Shown here: positions 8,187-17,619 of the stretch, in pieces
Numbering within the stretch: the first letter of the stretch is position 1
Layout of the letters: every line of letters begins with the position of its first letter
NCBI RefSeq assembly: GCF_024460475.1
Contig: NZ_JANFYN010000001.1
Location: 1-64,000 of the forward strand
DNA length: 64,000 bases
Origin: Holdemanella sp. MSK.7.32
Lineage (GTDB): Bacteria > Bacillota_I > Bacilli_A > Erysipelotrichales > Erysipelotrichaceae
Direction of reading: 5' to 3'
Position numbers and translations under genes: made by a program
The notes under the pieces: generated by a model
The model's input: only the letters and a program-made list of their open reading frames with translations
Databases searched by the model: none
What the model was told of the DNA's origin: nothing

Positions 8187-9909
8187 AACTTCTTACATAT
8201 GCCTTTAATACTTTCACTTCATCACAATCATAAGGCTTGATCGTATACTCGTTTATACTTGCAGGAATAATAAATGTTTCTGCATAATGCACAATGAAAG
8301 GTTCAAAATCCCCTTCAATTACTGCACTCTTTCCATCCACTAAATTCAACATATTCATTGTTCCATGTGTTTGATGATATGAACTGTTTTTTATTGTATA
8401 TCTTCTAGTTTCAATGAATTCTAATTCATGAAGACCCGTATGTTCAATCTTGCAATCGTTTCCCTCTTCTTTTACTTCATACGTCGCATTGACCAAGTTT
8501 TCTTTAACCCATTTTGTAGTACGATCCCATTGAATGACTTGTTTTCCATGTTCAATATGAATAGGTCGAGGAAGTCCATCTAAGCCCAGTCTTTGCCAAT
8601 CCCACAATTTAAACGTAAAAATATATGGTGTTGCACTAATTTCTAATACCATCGCATTCTTTCCCGAACAATGACAAGTTCCTGCAGGAATCAAGAAGTG
8701 ATCATGTTTCTTTGCCGGAAACTTATTAATATACTTATCGGCATCAAATACAATTTCTCCTTTTTGTGCTGACTCTAAATCTGAAATCATTTCAGTTGGT
8801 TGAATACCATCTTTTAGGCCTAAATAAACAACGGCATCTTCTTTGGCATCTAAAATATAATAACTTTCATCTTGTGTGTAGCTCATCCCAAAATTCTTTT
8901 TAATATATTCCGTTAATGGGTGTACCTGCAAAGATAGATTTTGTCCTTCCATCGTATCTAGAAAGTCAAAGCGAATTGGAAATTCTGCCCCAAAACGAGA
9001 ATAAACTTGTTCTCCCAATAATTCTTTTGGTTGATACAACACTAGATCCATAGCTGGAAGCTCTACAGTAACTCCATCATAGTCAAATAAAATGCTGTTT
9101 TCTTCTGGCACACCATCAAAACTCCATGCATAATTTGGCTGATTCACATCTAAGTTACAAACTTCCTTCATCCATTGACCACCCCAAACGCCTGGATCAA
9201 AATATGGTACTGTACGAAATGGTTTTTGAGCTAATTGTTTTAAACTTTCTGTAAATGTATACCTTGAAATCATCTTTGGATCCTTCGATTTATTTGTATC
9301 CACCACATAATCAAAGCATTCAAAGCATTTTTCTTTGTGCTTATCTGCTATACGCCATTCAATAAAATAGCCACGCTTATATTTTTTTAAGATATCTTCA
9401 TCATAATTATCTACATTATAGTTTGCCATCCCTTTACGATAACGTAGTTGAATTTCCCATCTAGCCATATCAAAGTAGACATACACATCACCATGACTTA
9501 CTAAACCAGCACCCACTCCATATACAATGACTGATTCTTTCTGTTCTTTAATTTTGTTTTGAGCTTCTTCTAGCTTATCTTCATCTATAAAATCTACAAG
9601 ATTGCCATAATACATCTTGCCAAACACACGATCATCACTAAGATTGTATTTCATTTGTTCGGTCATGATTTTGCCATCTTTAAAGATATCATGCATGTTG
9701 ATTTCCAAAGAAAAATTGAAGCGTTTGATCAATTCATAGACTTTCTCTTCATCTACACCCGGATAATAATCAAAGACAACAACACTGCCATTATTCATTT
9801 TACGATTTAATTCATGATAGATTTCATCATATCCATGAAACGCTTTATGATTCTTTATTGTTGTTTTAGGGAAACGATCATATTCCGATTTAAAATTTAA
9901 ATAACTCAT
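8185..9909 (-). CDS. manA: Class I mannose-6-phosphate isomerase-like protein with N-terminal extension
   Basis: Interconverts mannose-6-phosphate and fructose-6-phosphate using zinc. The C-terminal 340 residues match type I isomerases: LSLQVHPL carries zinc-ligand residues, HDHFLIPAGTCHCSG is the second half of the cupin metal site, and EISATPYIFTFKLWDW follows. The first 230 residues are an extra domain with VVVFDYYPGVDEEKVYEL and a KRGYFIEWR segment, resembling a nucleoside-kinase-like module that lacks a clear P-loop. At 574 residues it is far longer than plain ManA, in line with two-domain versions in Bacillota. The start overlaps the upstream cupin isomerase gene by ATGA, so the two make one operon for hexose phosphate interconversion. 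Confidence 0.82.
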   Translation of the reverse strand: MSYLNFKSEYDRFPKTTIKNHKAFHGYDEIYHELNRKMNNGSVVVFDYYPGVDEEKVYELIKRFNFSLEINMHDIFKDGKIMTEQMKYNLSDDRVFGKMYYGNLVDFIDEDKLEEAQNKIKEQKESVIVYGVGAGLVSHGDVYVYFDMARWEIQLRYRKGMANYNVDNYDEDILKKYKRGYFIEWRIADKHKEKCFECFDYVVDTNKSKDPKMISRYTFTESLKQLAQKPFRTVPYFDPGVWGGQWMKEVCNLDVNQPNYAWSFDGVPEENSILFDYDGVTVELPAMDLVLYQPKELLGEQVYSRFGAEFPIRFDFLDTMEGQNLSLQVHPLTEYIKKNFGMSYTQDESYYILDAKEDAVVYLGLKDGIQPTEMISDLESAQKGEIVFDADKYINKFPAKKHDHFLIPAGTCHCSGKNAMVLEISATPYIFTFKLWDWQRLGLDGLPRPIHIEHGKQVIQWDRTTKWVKENLVNATYEVKEEGNDCKIEHTGLHELEFIETRRYTIKNSSYHQTHGTMNMLNLVDGKSAVIEGDFEPFIVHYAETFIIPASINEYTIKPYDCDEVKVLKAYVRS

Positions 9910-10442
9910 TCTTCCTCCACTTTCAATTCACCATTTTCCTTATACACTCTTACTGTAAAAGGATGCTCTTCTACACGCTTATAATCATGACCCGCATGAC
10001 TTGGCCACATACATTGCACTTTGAATTCCGTATTACCTGTATTCACAAGGCGATGTGCCAAATGCCCATCAATATAGTGTACACTTCCACATTTTACTTT
10101 TTCAGCATAACAATGATAATTTTCATCCATCAATAAAAGAAGACCTTCACCACCCATGCCACAATAGATTTCATCACAATTTAAATCTTCATGAAAATGC
10201 CCACGCGTTACATTACATTCGCCATTCACACATACTGGCTGCATCACAGTCAATCCATAACACAAGCCATCATGTTCAGAGGAGTATACTTCATACATAA
10301 TTTGATCATCTGAAATATTTGGATCCACATCTTTATAGAATGTTTTAGCATTCGAATACAATTTTGTACTCTTCTTAACATCCTCACCTTCAATTACACC
10401 ATTTAAATAATCATGAAATACTTTTGCGTCTTTAATTTCCAT
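9906..10442 (-). CDS. Cupin-type glucose-6-phosphate isomerase
   Basis: 178-residue metal-dependent phosphoglucose isomerase of the cupin (archaeal-type) family, unrelated in fold to the classical Pgi. TRGHFHEDLNCDEIYCG gives the histidine and glutamate metal ligands; GGEGLLLLM and HYIDGHLAHRLVNTG form the second cupin motif. The start ATG has a strong AGGAGG site 5 bases upstream. It is first in a two-gene operon with the mannose-6-phosphate isomerase, suggesting a dedicated sugar-utilisation unit under local control by the operators at 10461-10502. Confidence 0.87.
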   Translation of the reverse strand: MEIKDAKVFHDYLNGVIEGEDVKKSTKLYSNAKTFYKDVDPNISDDQIMYEVYSSEHDGLCYGLTVMQPVCVNGECNVTRGHFHEDLNCDEIYCGMGGEGLLLLMDENYHCYAEKVKCGSVHYIDGHLAHRLVNTGNTEFKVQCMWPSHAGHDYKRVEEHPFTVRVYKENGELKVEEE

Positions 10443-10460
10443 AATTGCCTCCTATTTAAT

Positions 10461-10508
10461 TGTTATAACATTCAATTTTATTATAGAACTATTGTTATAA
10501 CATTTCAA
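10461..10508 (-). promoter_or_regulatory. Promoter with two TGTTATAACA operators
   Basis: On the minus strand, a -35 TTGAAA (10508-10503) and a perfect -10 TATAAT (10485-10480) are separated by 17 bp. The 10-bp palindrome TGTTATAACA occurs twice: at 10493-10502, filling the spacer, and at 10461-10470, just downstream of the -10. The two are 32 bp apart, about three helical turns. This layout suits repression by a dimeric regulator such as a GntR-type protein, which is not encoded adjacent. Confidence 0.78.
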
Positions 10509-10732
10509 TATAAAGACAACCACAATATTTATAAACCATAGAAAAAGGTCCAAAACAGCTCTATTAAAAACTATTTGGACTCATTTTAATCATTCAAAAT
10601 TATAGCTATATATAAATCACGAAAAAGATTCATTACATATACGAATACTTTCAATCACCTTTATCTTTTACTTCTATTAAAGTTCACTCCCTATTTACGT
10701 GCAAATCACGTATTTTAGTAATGTACAATAAA

Positions 10733-10760
10733 ATGGATCTGGTCTAGTGACCAAATCCAT
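10733..10760 (-). terminator. Terminator of the DEAD-box helicase gene
   Basis: Stem ATGGATCTGGTC / GACCAAATCCAT with one mismatch and loop TAGT. On the minus strand the loop contains the helicase stop codon and TTTTATTG follows; the plus-strand side also has a T-run. Confidence 0.7.
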
Positions 10761-12171
10761 TTTTTGCCTTTTGAATACGCAACGTTTTGCCTTTAATTGT
10801 CTTTAAATTCTTTAATACAAGTTTTCCCTTATCATTTAAGATATCCACATACGATTGATGATCCTGCACTTGAATCACACCAATATCATCGACCGTAACA
10901 CCATCAATTTCGCAGATAGCCCCTACAATATCGCCGGGACGAATCTTCTTGTTTTTTCCCCCATTCAAATAGATTTTAGTGATACCTTTTCTTAAATCTT
11001 TTGATTTATCGACCACCATACGATTGGATTCTTTTAATGAATCTAAAACATCTAAATCACTTAAATAGACTTCACCCTCTTCTTTAAATGGCAAATTATA
11101 ACCTAGATATTCTTCTAGTTTTTCTTTTCGAACTCCATCATATTCATTCACTAAACTTATAGCTAAGCCTTGTTCATCAACTCTACCGCTACGACCAATA
11201 CGATGTGTATATGTTTCAACGGGACTTGGCATATCATAGTTAATGATCATCTCCACTTTAAAAACATCGATTCCTCGACTTGCGACATCGGTACAAACTA
11301 AAATACGCACCTTTCCTTTTTTAAAGCGTCGCATATGCGATAGTCGCTCTTCTTGCATCATACCACCGTGAATCTTATCGACACTGACTTGATTCTTTTC
11401 TAAACATTCATAGACTTCATCCACTCTTGCCTGTGTCTTACAAAAGATCATGCAGGATTCTGGTTTCTTTAATGCCAATAAATGAAGAAGGAACAATTCT
11501 TTGTGTTCTTCATTGACGTGATAGGCTTCTTCTAGAATATTTGGCTTATTTGTACTCGTTAGATCAATTTTAGCTGGTTTATATAAATATTTCTTACTCA
11601 TTCTTTGAATCACTGCAGGATAGGTTGCACTAAATAAACAAGTTACGTGTTTTTTGGGCATATATTTTAAAATAGCCTGTACTTCATCTAAAAAGTTCAT
11701 ATTCAACATTTCATCCGCTTCATCCAAAACTACATATTTAATTTTTGAAGGATCAAGTGTTTGTTGTTGAAGATGATCTAAAACTCTTCCTGGCGTACCA
11801 ATCACAACATGGCATCTTTGTTTCAAATCTTCCTTTTGAAACTTAAATGGCTGCTTACCAAATATAGGCAGTGTCTTGATTTTTTTAAAGGTTCCAATAC
11901 GATCAAAATCCTGTTGAATCTGTAAAGCTAGTTCTCGAGTCGGTGTTAATACCAATGCTTGTGGGCTTCTTTCATCAATTTCTAGATTTTGAATTATAGG
12001 AATCGCAAAAGATGCTGTTTTTCCACTTCCCGTTCTTGATTTGACAATACAATCCGTTCCCGAAAGAATATTGGGAATGACTTTTTCTTGTACGGGTAAT
12101 GGTTTTTCATATCCTAATGTATGTAAAGCTTGTATAATATTTTTATCTAAATTCATTTGTTCAAATGTCAT
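10744..12171 (-). CDS. dbpA: DEAD-box RNA helicase, DbpA/YxiN type
   Basis: ATP-dependent RNA helicase that remodels 23S rRNA during 50S assembly. The helicase core has the Q motif, SRTGSGKTASFAIP (motif I), PTRELALQ (Ia), VLDEADEML (II), SATYP (III) and HRIGRSGR (VI). The last 75 residues (KIYLNGGKNKKIRPGDIVGA...) form the DbpA RNA-binding domain that targets hairpin 92 of 23S rRNA. The start at 12171 is preceded by GGGTGAT; a GTG four codons earlier is less likely. A -10 TATAAT at 12192-12187 implies a very short 5' leader. Length matches B. subtilis YxiN. Confidence 0.9.
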   Translation of the reverse strand: MTFEQMNLDKNIIQALHTLGYEKPLPVQEKVIPNILSGTDCIVKSRTGSGKTASFAIPIIQNLEIDERSPQALVLTPTRELALQIQQDFDRIGTFKKIKTLPIFGKQPFKFQKEDLKQRCHVVIGTPGRVLDHLQQQTLDPSKIKYVVLDEADEMLNMNFLDEVQAILKYMPKKHVTCLFSATYPAVIQRMSKKYLYKPAKIDLTSTNKPNILEEAYHVNEEHKELFLLHLLALKKPESCMIFCKTQARVDEVYECLEKNQVSVDKIHGGMMQEERLSHMRRFKKGKVRILVCTDVASRGIDVFKVEMIINYDMPSPVETYTHRIGRSGRVDEQGLAISLVNEYDGVRKEKLEEYLGYNLPFKEEGEVYLSDLDVLDSLKESNRMVVDKSKDLRKGITKIYLNGGKNKKIRPGDIVGAICEIDGVTVDDIGVIQVQDHQSYVDILNDKGKLVLKNLKTIKGKTLRIQKAKNGFGH

Positions 12172-12246
12172 TTTATCACCCACAAGATTATACCATGTTA
12201 ATAATATTTAACAGAAACAAAATATATTATAAGCTACAATAGAATC

Positions 12247-12612
12247 ATGAAATATAAAACTTTATTGATGAAACAAATCGATCGACATACATATCAATAT
12301 AGTATGAATGCGCCTTTAGATAACTTGAGTTCTATTCTTTCTTTTGATGAAGAAATATTAAAAGCAAACTATGGCAATGAATTGGAATACGCCTTAAATT
12401 GTGCAAAACGAAGAGAAGTCTTAAAAGATGGATTTCTTTTAGAGCCAAAAGACAATATGACACTTCAAGAGTGGGCTCCCTTTTTAGCTTTATCTTTAGT
12501 TTTACAATACTATAAATCATTTAGAAATCTACCCCCTATATTAATGAGTGTAGATAAAGAAATGCAGAAAAAATATAGTCAGGAGGAATTAATTCGAAAC
12601 TTATTTCAATAA
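12247..12612 (+). CDS. Hypothetical protein, 121 residues
   Basis: I do not recognise a family. The protein is soluble and mildly acidic, without a signal peptide, membrane segment or cysteine motif; it contains EWAPFLALSLVLQYYKSF, probably a buried helix, and ends EELIRNLFQ. It stands alone, divergent from the helicase gene, with its own short upstream region. A GTAATAATTT-rich gap separates it from the next operon. Confidence 0.65.
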   Translation: MKYKTLLMKQIDRHTYQYSMNAPLDNLSSILSFDEEILKANYGNELEYALNCAKRREVLKDGFLLEPKDNMTLQEWAPFLALSLVLQYYKSFRNLPPILMSVDKEMQKKYSQEELIRNLFQ

Positions 12613-12673
12613 GTTTCATTTTTTTATGTAATAATTTTCACAATAGAGTATAATCAAAATGAGGTGAACTATT

Positions 12674-14029
12674 ATGAACATGACAACATTGAACACGCCA
12701 CTTCCTGAAGATTTAATGAAATTAAAATGGAATGGGCAATTTAAATTGATGCAGGAGATGATTGATTTACGTCTTAAAAAAGATATTCCTGCCAAACTAA
12801 AGGAGCGTTTAGAATTAGAAAAAGAATTGATTTCTCGTCTTCCTGAAGATTTTACGTATTCAAAAGAAGATGCGATTGAACTATTAAAGTCTAAAATTTC
12901 CGATTTTAAAGATGAAGAATTTGATGAATTATTCAAAGACAATGCGTTTGAATGGATCTTCATTGAGGGAAAAATGTATTTAAAAGACAATTTTTTTGAA
13001 AACCTAATTAAAGTGCGTAAAGTTTATAAAGATCGTTTAATTGAAAAAGATGGTGCTGCAAGTACTTTATTAGATGATGTAATGCATAAAATGAAAGAAG
13101 AAAAGGATGTTTACTGCAAGATTCATGTCAAGACAAGCTTAAAGGTGGATCCTGCATTTGAAAAGCCTGGAAAAACGATTCGTGTATGGCTTCCTATTCC
13201 AAAAGAATATGCGCAGGTTGAAGATTTTAAATTATTAAATACATCCCATGAAGGTCTAGTTAATGATAACAGTGTGGATCAAAGATGTGTTTATATTGAA
13301 AAACCATACGAAAAAGGTGAAGAATTCAGTGTAGAATATGAATTCATCAATCACATGCACTATGAAGAATTGGATCCTAGTATTGTGACGAATGAACATC
13401 CAGATACTTGTCTTGAAGAATATGCGCCACACGTTGTATTTACAGATTATTTAAAAGATGTAGTTAAAGAAATCATTGGTGAAGAAACAAATCCATTATT
13501 AAAGGCTAAATTGATTTATGACTATATCACAAGTCATGTCACATATTCGTATGTACGTGCTTATGCGACTTTACCTTGTATTCCAGAATATGTCACAACT
13601 GGATTGAAAGGGGATTGCGGTTTACAAGCATTGACATTTATTACTCTATGTCGTATTGCGGGCATTCCTGCCACTTGGCAAGCTGGACTTTATACTACAC
13701 CAGAAACAATTGGCAATCATGACTGGGCACGATTCTATGTAGCTCCATATGGATGGTTATATGCAGATTGTTCATTTGGTGGAGGATCCTATCGTGCTGG
13801 AAACTTAGAAAGAAGAGATTTCTATTTTGGATATCTAGATCCATTTAGAACTCCATGTTCATCTAAATTCCAAGGTGATTTTGTGCCAGCTAAAAACTTC
13901 TTGCCAAACGATCCATATGACAACCAAAATGGTGAAATGGAATATGTAGATGAAGCTATTCCAAGAAAATACATTATTAAAGAGACAAAGAATATCGAAA
14001 TTGCCCTTATGGAGGATAAAAATGCGTAG
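12674..14029 (+). CDS. Transglutaminase-like cysteine protease
   Basis: 451 residues, cytoplasmic. Residues about 270-385 form a transglutaminase-core fold: GLKGDCGLQALTFITLCRIAGIPATWQAG holds the catalytic cysteine (GDCG), NHDWARFYV the histidine and YADCSFGGG the aspartate. The N-terminal 150 residues are helical and charged. Bacterial members are usually proteases or amidases acting on peptides. A GAGGTGA site precedes the start ATG. It heads an operon with a gamma-glutamyl hydrolase and an S10 peptidase, pointing to peptide breakdown. Confidence 0.82.
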   Translation: MNMTTLNTPLPEDLMKLKWNGQFKLMQEMIDLRLKKDIPAKLKERLELEKELISRLPEDFTYSKEDAIELLKSKISDFKDEEFDELFKDNAFEWIFIEGKMYLKDNFFENLIKVRKVYKDRLIEKDGAASTLLDDVMHKMKEEKDVYCKIHVKTSLKVDPAFEKPGKTIRVWLPIPKEYAQVEDFKLLNTSHEGLVNDNSVDQRCVYIEKPYEKGEEFSVEYEFINHMHYEELDPSIVTNEHPDTCLEEYAPHVVFTDYLKDVVKEIIGEETNPLLKAKLIYDYITSHVTYSYVRAYATLPCIPEYVTTGLKGDCGLQALTFITLCRIAGIPATWQAGLYTTPETIGNHDWARFYVAPYGWLYADCSFGGGSYRAGNLERRDFYFGYLDPFRTPCSSKFQGDFVPAKNFLPNDPYDNQNGEMEYVDEAIPRKYIIKETKNIEIALMEDKNA

Positions 14030-14732
14030 ACCTATTATCGGTCTAACGTGTAATGAATTGGATAAAGAGAATTTACCTAAACAATTTATCAATGAAGCCT
14101 ATATTCATAGTGTTATTCGTGCAGGTGGTTGTCCGATGATTCTTCCTATCACAAATGACTATGATACAATTCAAACTCAAGTTAATATATTAGATGGATT
14201 GATTGTGACAGGTGGAATTGATGTGAATCCTATGATTTATAATGAAAATCCAGAACCTTTACAAGGTAATTCAAGCTTAGATCGTGATTATTATGAAATG
14301 CGAGTATTAAAATATGCCAATGAAAAACAGATTCCTATTTTTGGAATCTGCCGTGGCATTCAGATGTTGAATGTCTATTTTAAAGGATCTTTGTATCAAG
14401 ATTTATCGTATTGTAAAAGAAATGTCATTAAACATGCGCAACAAGAAAAAAGAGAAAATCCAAGTCATAAGATCCATATTGAAAAGGATAGCTTTTTATA
14501 TCCTAGCTTAAGTGATGAAGCTTATGTGAATAGTTTTCATCATCAGGCCATCAAAGATTTAGCACCAAACTTTAAAGTTGTAGCTAAAGCTCCAGATGGC
14601 ATCATTGAAGCCATTGAACATGAGTCATTACCAATTTATGCCGTACAATTCCATCCAGAAGCGTTGTCCCATAAATATGGTGAGATGCAAGATATATTCA
14701 ATGTCTTTGTTAAAAAATGTGAGGTGAAATAA
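14022..14732 (+). CDS. Class I glutamine amidotransferase-like gamma-glutamyl hydrolase (peptidase C26, PuuD-like)
   Basis: Hydrolyses gamma-glutamyl amide bonds. The nucleophile elbow IFGICRGIQMLNV gives the catalytic cysteine; VNSFHHQAIKDL and YAVQFHPEA supply the histidine and glutamate of the triad. The N-terminus RPIIGLTCN and GLIVTGGIDVNP fit the family. I chose the ATG at 14022 because it has GGAGG seven bases upstream and begins the conserved RRPIIG; it overlaps the end of the transglutaminase gene by 8 bases. The length of 236 residues fits the family. It overlaps the next gene by TAATG. Confidence 0.9.
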   Translation: MRRPIIGLTCNELDKENLPKQFINEAYIHSVIRAGGCPMILPITNDYDTIQTQVNILDGLIVTGGIDVNPMIYNENPEPLQGNSSLDRDYYEMRVLKYANEKQIPIFGICRGIQMLNVYFKGSLYQDLSYCKRNVIKHAQQEKRENPSHKIHIEKDSFLYPSLSDEAYVNSFHHQAIKDLAPNFKVVAKAPDGIIEAIEHESLPIYAVQFHPEALSHKYGEMQDIFNVFVKKCEVK

Positions 14733-16132
14733 TGCGTATTCAAGAAAACTTAGAAAAATCAAAATATGAAGCAGATGGAAGCATTCAAATTCAAGGAACA
14801 ACCATTCCTTATCATACAATTTGTGAAGATCATTTCTTCGTAGATGAAGAAAACAATCCGGTCGCATCTATCTTTAGTTATGCCTATTTTCGAAGTGATG
14901 TTCAAGACAATTCTAAACGACCTATTCTATTTATTTATAATGGAGGTCCAGGATGTGCAAGTCTTTGGCTTCACATGGGATTATTTGGTCCTAGAATTGT
15001 AAAATTAGATGATGAACTAAATCTTCCAACTGTTCCTCCTTTTGAACTAGAAGACAATCCTCATTGTTTATTAGACTTATGTGATTTAGTCTTTATTGAT
15101 CCAGTAGGAACAGGTTTAGGTCGTTTGATTCAGGAAAAGGCAAGAAAAGAATTTTATGAAACGCATGGCGATGTTCGAAGTGTTTCTAAATTCATTGAAC
15201 AATTCTTAGCTCATTACAACCGAAGAAATTCACCAGTATTACTTGCGGGTGAAAGCTATGGTACAGCTAGAAGTGCCCTACTTGCAGGAGAGTTGATGGG
15301 TGCAGGTCCTGAAAAGGCCGATACGATGGGCATTAGTGTCAGTGGTATCTTCTTACTTGGAAGTTATTTTATTGAAAAGCTTCCGGTTGAAGCAAGTGCA
15401 ACAGACTTAATCACAATGGCTGCCACAAATTATTTCCATAATCCAAAGGAAAATATTTCACAAAAAGACTTTATTGATGAAGCCTTTACATTCGCATCCA
15501 CTGAATATGTCACAGCCTTATTTTTAGGGGATGCCTGTCCTAATAAAGAAGAAATTGCGGATAAACTAGCTTACTATTCTGGTATTGATAAAACATATTG
15601 GTTAAGACACCATTTACATATGGATATGCAAAAAGGCTTTGCGCATAAATTATTAGAAGATAAGGGCTTAGCTTTAGGATTCTATGACGGGCGCTATACA
15701 TGGAATGATGATCCAGAAATCATGGAAGCCAATGTCATTGCGGATGACCCAGCTATGGGACAATATACACCTGCTTTCCAGACTGCCTATGGATTGATGC
15801 GTCAAGAATTGAATATCACAAGTGATCGTATCTCAAAAGGTTTAGTCTTTGATGTAAATATGACATGGAATCGTGAATTCAAAACGAGTCCTGCCCAATC
15901 CTTAGCTGGATGTATGCGAAGAAACAAACAGATGAAAGTCTTCTTTGCCTCAGGTCTATATGATCTTTGTACAACGGCTGGAAATGCCAGATATTTGGCA
16001 ACCCATTCCAACCTAGATCAAAATCGAGTTACAATTGGTGAATATCCAAGTGGTCATATGGCTTATCTTGGTAAAGAAAGCTTTGATCTATTAGCCAAGG
16101 ACATGCGTGCATTCTTTGAAAGCTGTATTTAA
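14732..16132 (+). CDS. Serine carboxypeptidase-like peptidase (family S10)
   Basis: 466-residue alpha/beta hydrolase of the S10 group. The oxyanion-hole motif YNGGPGCASLWLHMGLFGP, the nucleophile AGESYGTAR, the acid in FASGLYDLCT and the histidine in PSGHMAYLG are all present. No signal peptide is seen, so a cytoplasmic role is likely. S10 enzymes are uncommon in bacteria compared with fungi and plants. It is the last gene of the peptide-hydrolase operon and is followed by a strong terminator. Confidence 0.88.
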   Translation: MRIQENLEKSKYEADGSIQIQGTTIPYHTICEDHFFVDEENNPVASIFSYAYFRSDVQDNSKRPILFIYNGGPGCASLWLHMGLFGPRIVKLDDELNLPTVPPFELEDNPHCLLDLCDLVFIDPVGTGLGRLIQEKARKEFYETHGDVRSVSKFIEQFLAHYNRRNSPVLLAGESYGTARSALLAGELMGAGPEKADTMGISVSGIFLLGSYFIEKLPVEASATDLITMAATNYFHNPKENISQKDFIDEAFTFASTEYVTALFLGDACPNKEEIADKLAYYSGIDKTYWLRHHLHMDMQKGFAHKLLEDKGLALGFYDGRYTWNDDPEIMEANVIADDPAMGQYTPAFQTAYGLMRQELNITSDRISKGLVFDVNMTWNREFKTSPAQSLAGCMRRNKQMKVFFASGLYDLCTTAGNARYLATHSNLDQNRVTIGEYPSGHMAYLGKESFDLLAKDMRAFFESCI

Positions 16133-16137
16133 CACAA

Positions 16138-16165
16138 AAACCGTCAAGCGACGGTTTCTTTTTTT
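16138..16165 (+). terminator. Convergent terminator between the S10 peptidase and pncB
   Basis: Perfect 8-bp stem AAACCGTC / GACGGTTT with loop AAGC, then CTTTTTTT. The A-rich left flank lets it also serve the opposite strand (pncB). Confidence 0.88.
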
Positions 16166-17609
16166 ATTTATACTTCTTCAACATTTCTAGCTTAAGATTC
16201 AATAACTTTTCACTTAAGTCTACATAATATTCTTGTGGATATACAAAACGTTTGATTTCATCCCAAATTGTAGCTAGTTCTTTTTCACTATATGCACGAA
16301 TTTCTTCTAGGCTTGGAAGATCATATACTAGCTTACCATCTTTAAAGATTGGCACTAACATATCGCGTACTGTATATGTATTGGCAGGAATCACTTTGTA
16401 TTTCCAACGTGACATTGGATGATAGATTGTTAGATCTTGCGTTGTATCAATCACTTCATCTTCTAATGTCAATAAATCGGCAATAGCCATACCTGTTTCT
16501 TTGTCCATGATACGATTCAAATTCTTCATACCTGGATTTGTCACTTTTTCAACATTGTCACTAATTTTGATTTTTGGAATCATATGGCCATCTTTTTCAA
16601 GCGCCACCATTTTATAAACACCACCAAATACTGGCGAATTTTTTGAACAAATCAAGTTTTCACCAACCCCAAACGAATCAATTTTAGCGCCTTGTTGATG
16701 AATCAAAGATTCAATGACGTATTCATCTAATGAATTGGATACAACAATCTTACAATCTTTCATTCCTGCTTCATCTAACATTTTACGAACTTTTTTAGAA
16801 AGATATGCCATATCTCCACTATCAATACGAACACCTTTTAAGCGGTATCCATTTGGTTCTAAATAATCCTTAGCTACTTTAATCGCATTCACAATACCTG
16901 ATTTTAAAGTAGAATATGTATCAATCAATAAAGTACATGCGTCTGGATATGTTTTGGCATAATACATAAATGCATCATATTCGGTATCAAAGCTTTGAAT
17001 AAATGAGTGAGCCATTGTACCAAGTACAGGTACACCAAACTCTTTTCCTGAATACGTAGTGGCACTTCCTGCACAACCTGCAATATAAGCTGCTCTAGCT
17101 CCTAGAATAGCTGCATCAAAGTTATGAGCACGGCGTGCACCAAATTCCATAACCGCTCTACCTTCACTAGCTTGTACAATACGACGTGATTTTGTCGCAA
17201 TCAAAGTCTGGTGATTGATAGCCAAAAGTAATGCCGTTTCTACAAGTTGCGCTTCAATAATTGGCGCTTTTACACGAACCAATGGTTCATGAGGAAATAC
17301 AGGTGTTCCTTCTGGAATCGCATAAATATCTCCAGTAAAACGAATGGTTGATAGATATTCTAGAAAATCTTCACTAAATTGGTTTAATGAGCGCAAATAA
17401 TCAATATCTTCTTTTTCAAAATGTAAATTAGAAACATAGTCTACAACTTGTTCCAAACCTGCAAATACACAATATCCCCCGTCATCCGGATTTTTACGAT
17501 AGAATAAGTCAAATACGACTTCTTTGTCTTTATTATCATTAAAATAACATTGACTCATTGTTAGTTCATAAAAGTCCATGACTAAACTTAAATTTCTCTT
17601 ATCTTTCAT
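16164..17609 (-). CDS. pncB: Nicotinate phosphoribosyltransferase
   Basis: Converts nicotinate and PRPP to nicotinate mononucleotide in NAD salvage. 481 residues, with the family landmarks DFYELTMSQCYF at the N-terminus, EFGARRAHNFDAAILGARAA (substrate site), GTMAHSFIQSF, GVRIDSGDMAYLSKK and FGVGENLI. It lies 10 bp downstream of a nicotinamidase gene, so the pair turns nicotinamide into nicotinate mononucleotide. No signal peptide or unusual domain. Confidence 0.95.
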   Translation of the reverse strand: MKDKRNLSLVMDFYELTMSQCYFNDNKDKEVVFDLFYRKNPDDGGYCVFAGLEQVVDYVSNLHFEKEDIDYLRSLNQFSEDFLEYLSTIRFTGDIYAIPEGTPVFPHEPLVRVKAPIIEAQLVETALLLAINHQTLIATKSRRIVQASEGRAVMEFGARRAHNFDAAILGARAAYIAGCAGSATTYSGKEFGVPVLGTMAHSFIQSFDTEYDAFMYYAKTYPDACTLLIDTYSTLKSGIVNAIKVAKDYLEPNGYRLKGVRIDSGDMAYLSKKVRKMLDEAGMKDCKIVVSNSLDEYVIESLIHQQGAKIDSFGVGENLICSKNSPVFGGVYKMVALEKDGHMIPKIKISDNVEKVTNPGMKNLNRIMDKETGMAIADLLTLEDEVIDTTQDLTIYHPMSRWKYKVIPANTYTVRDMLVPIFKDGKLVYDLPSLEEIRAYSEKELATIWDEIKRFVYPQEYYVDLSEKLLNLKLEMLKKYK

Positions 17610-17619
17610 TTTATAATCT

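Noticed and set aside
10548..10580. GTCCAAA/TTTGGAC inverted repeat downstream of the dbpA stop as a riboswitch
   Set aside because: Only a seven-base stem with a long AT-rich loop; no known aptamer features.
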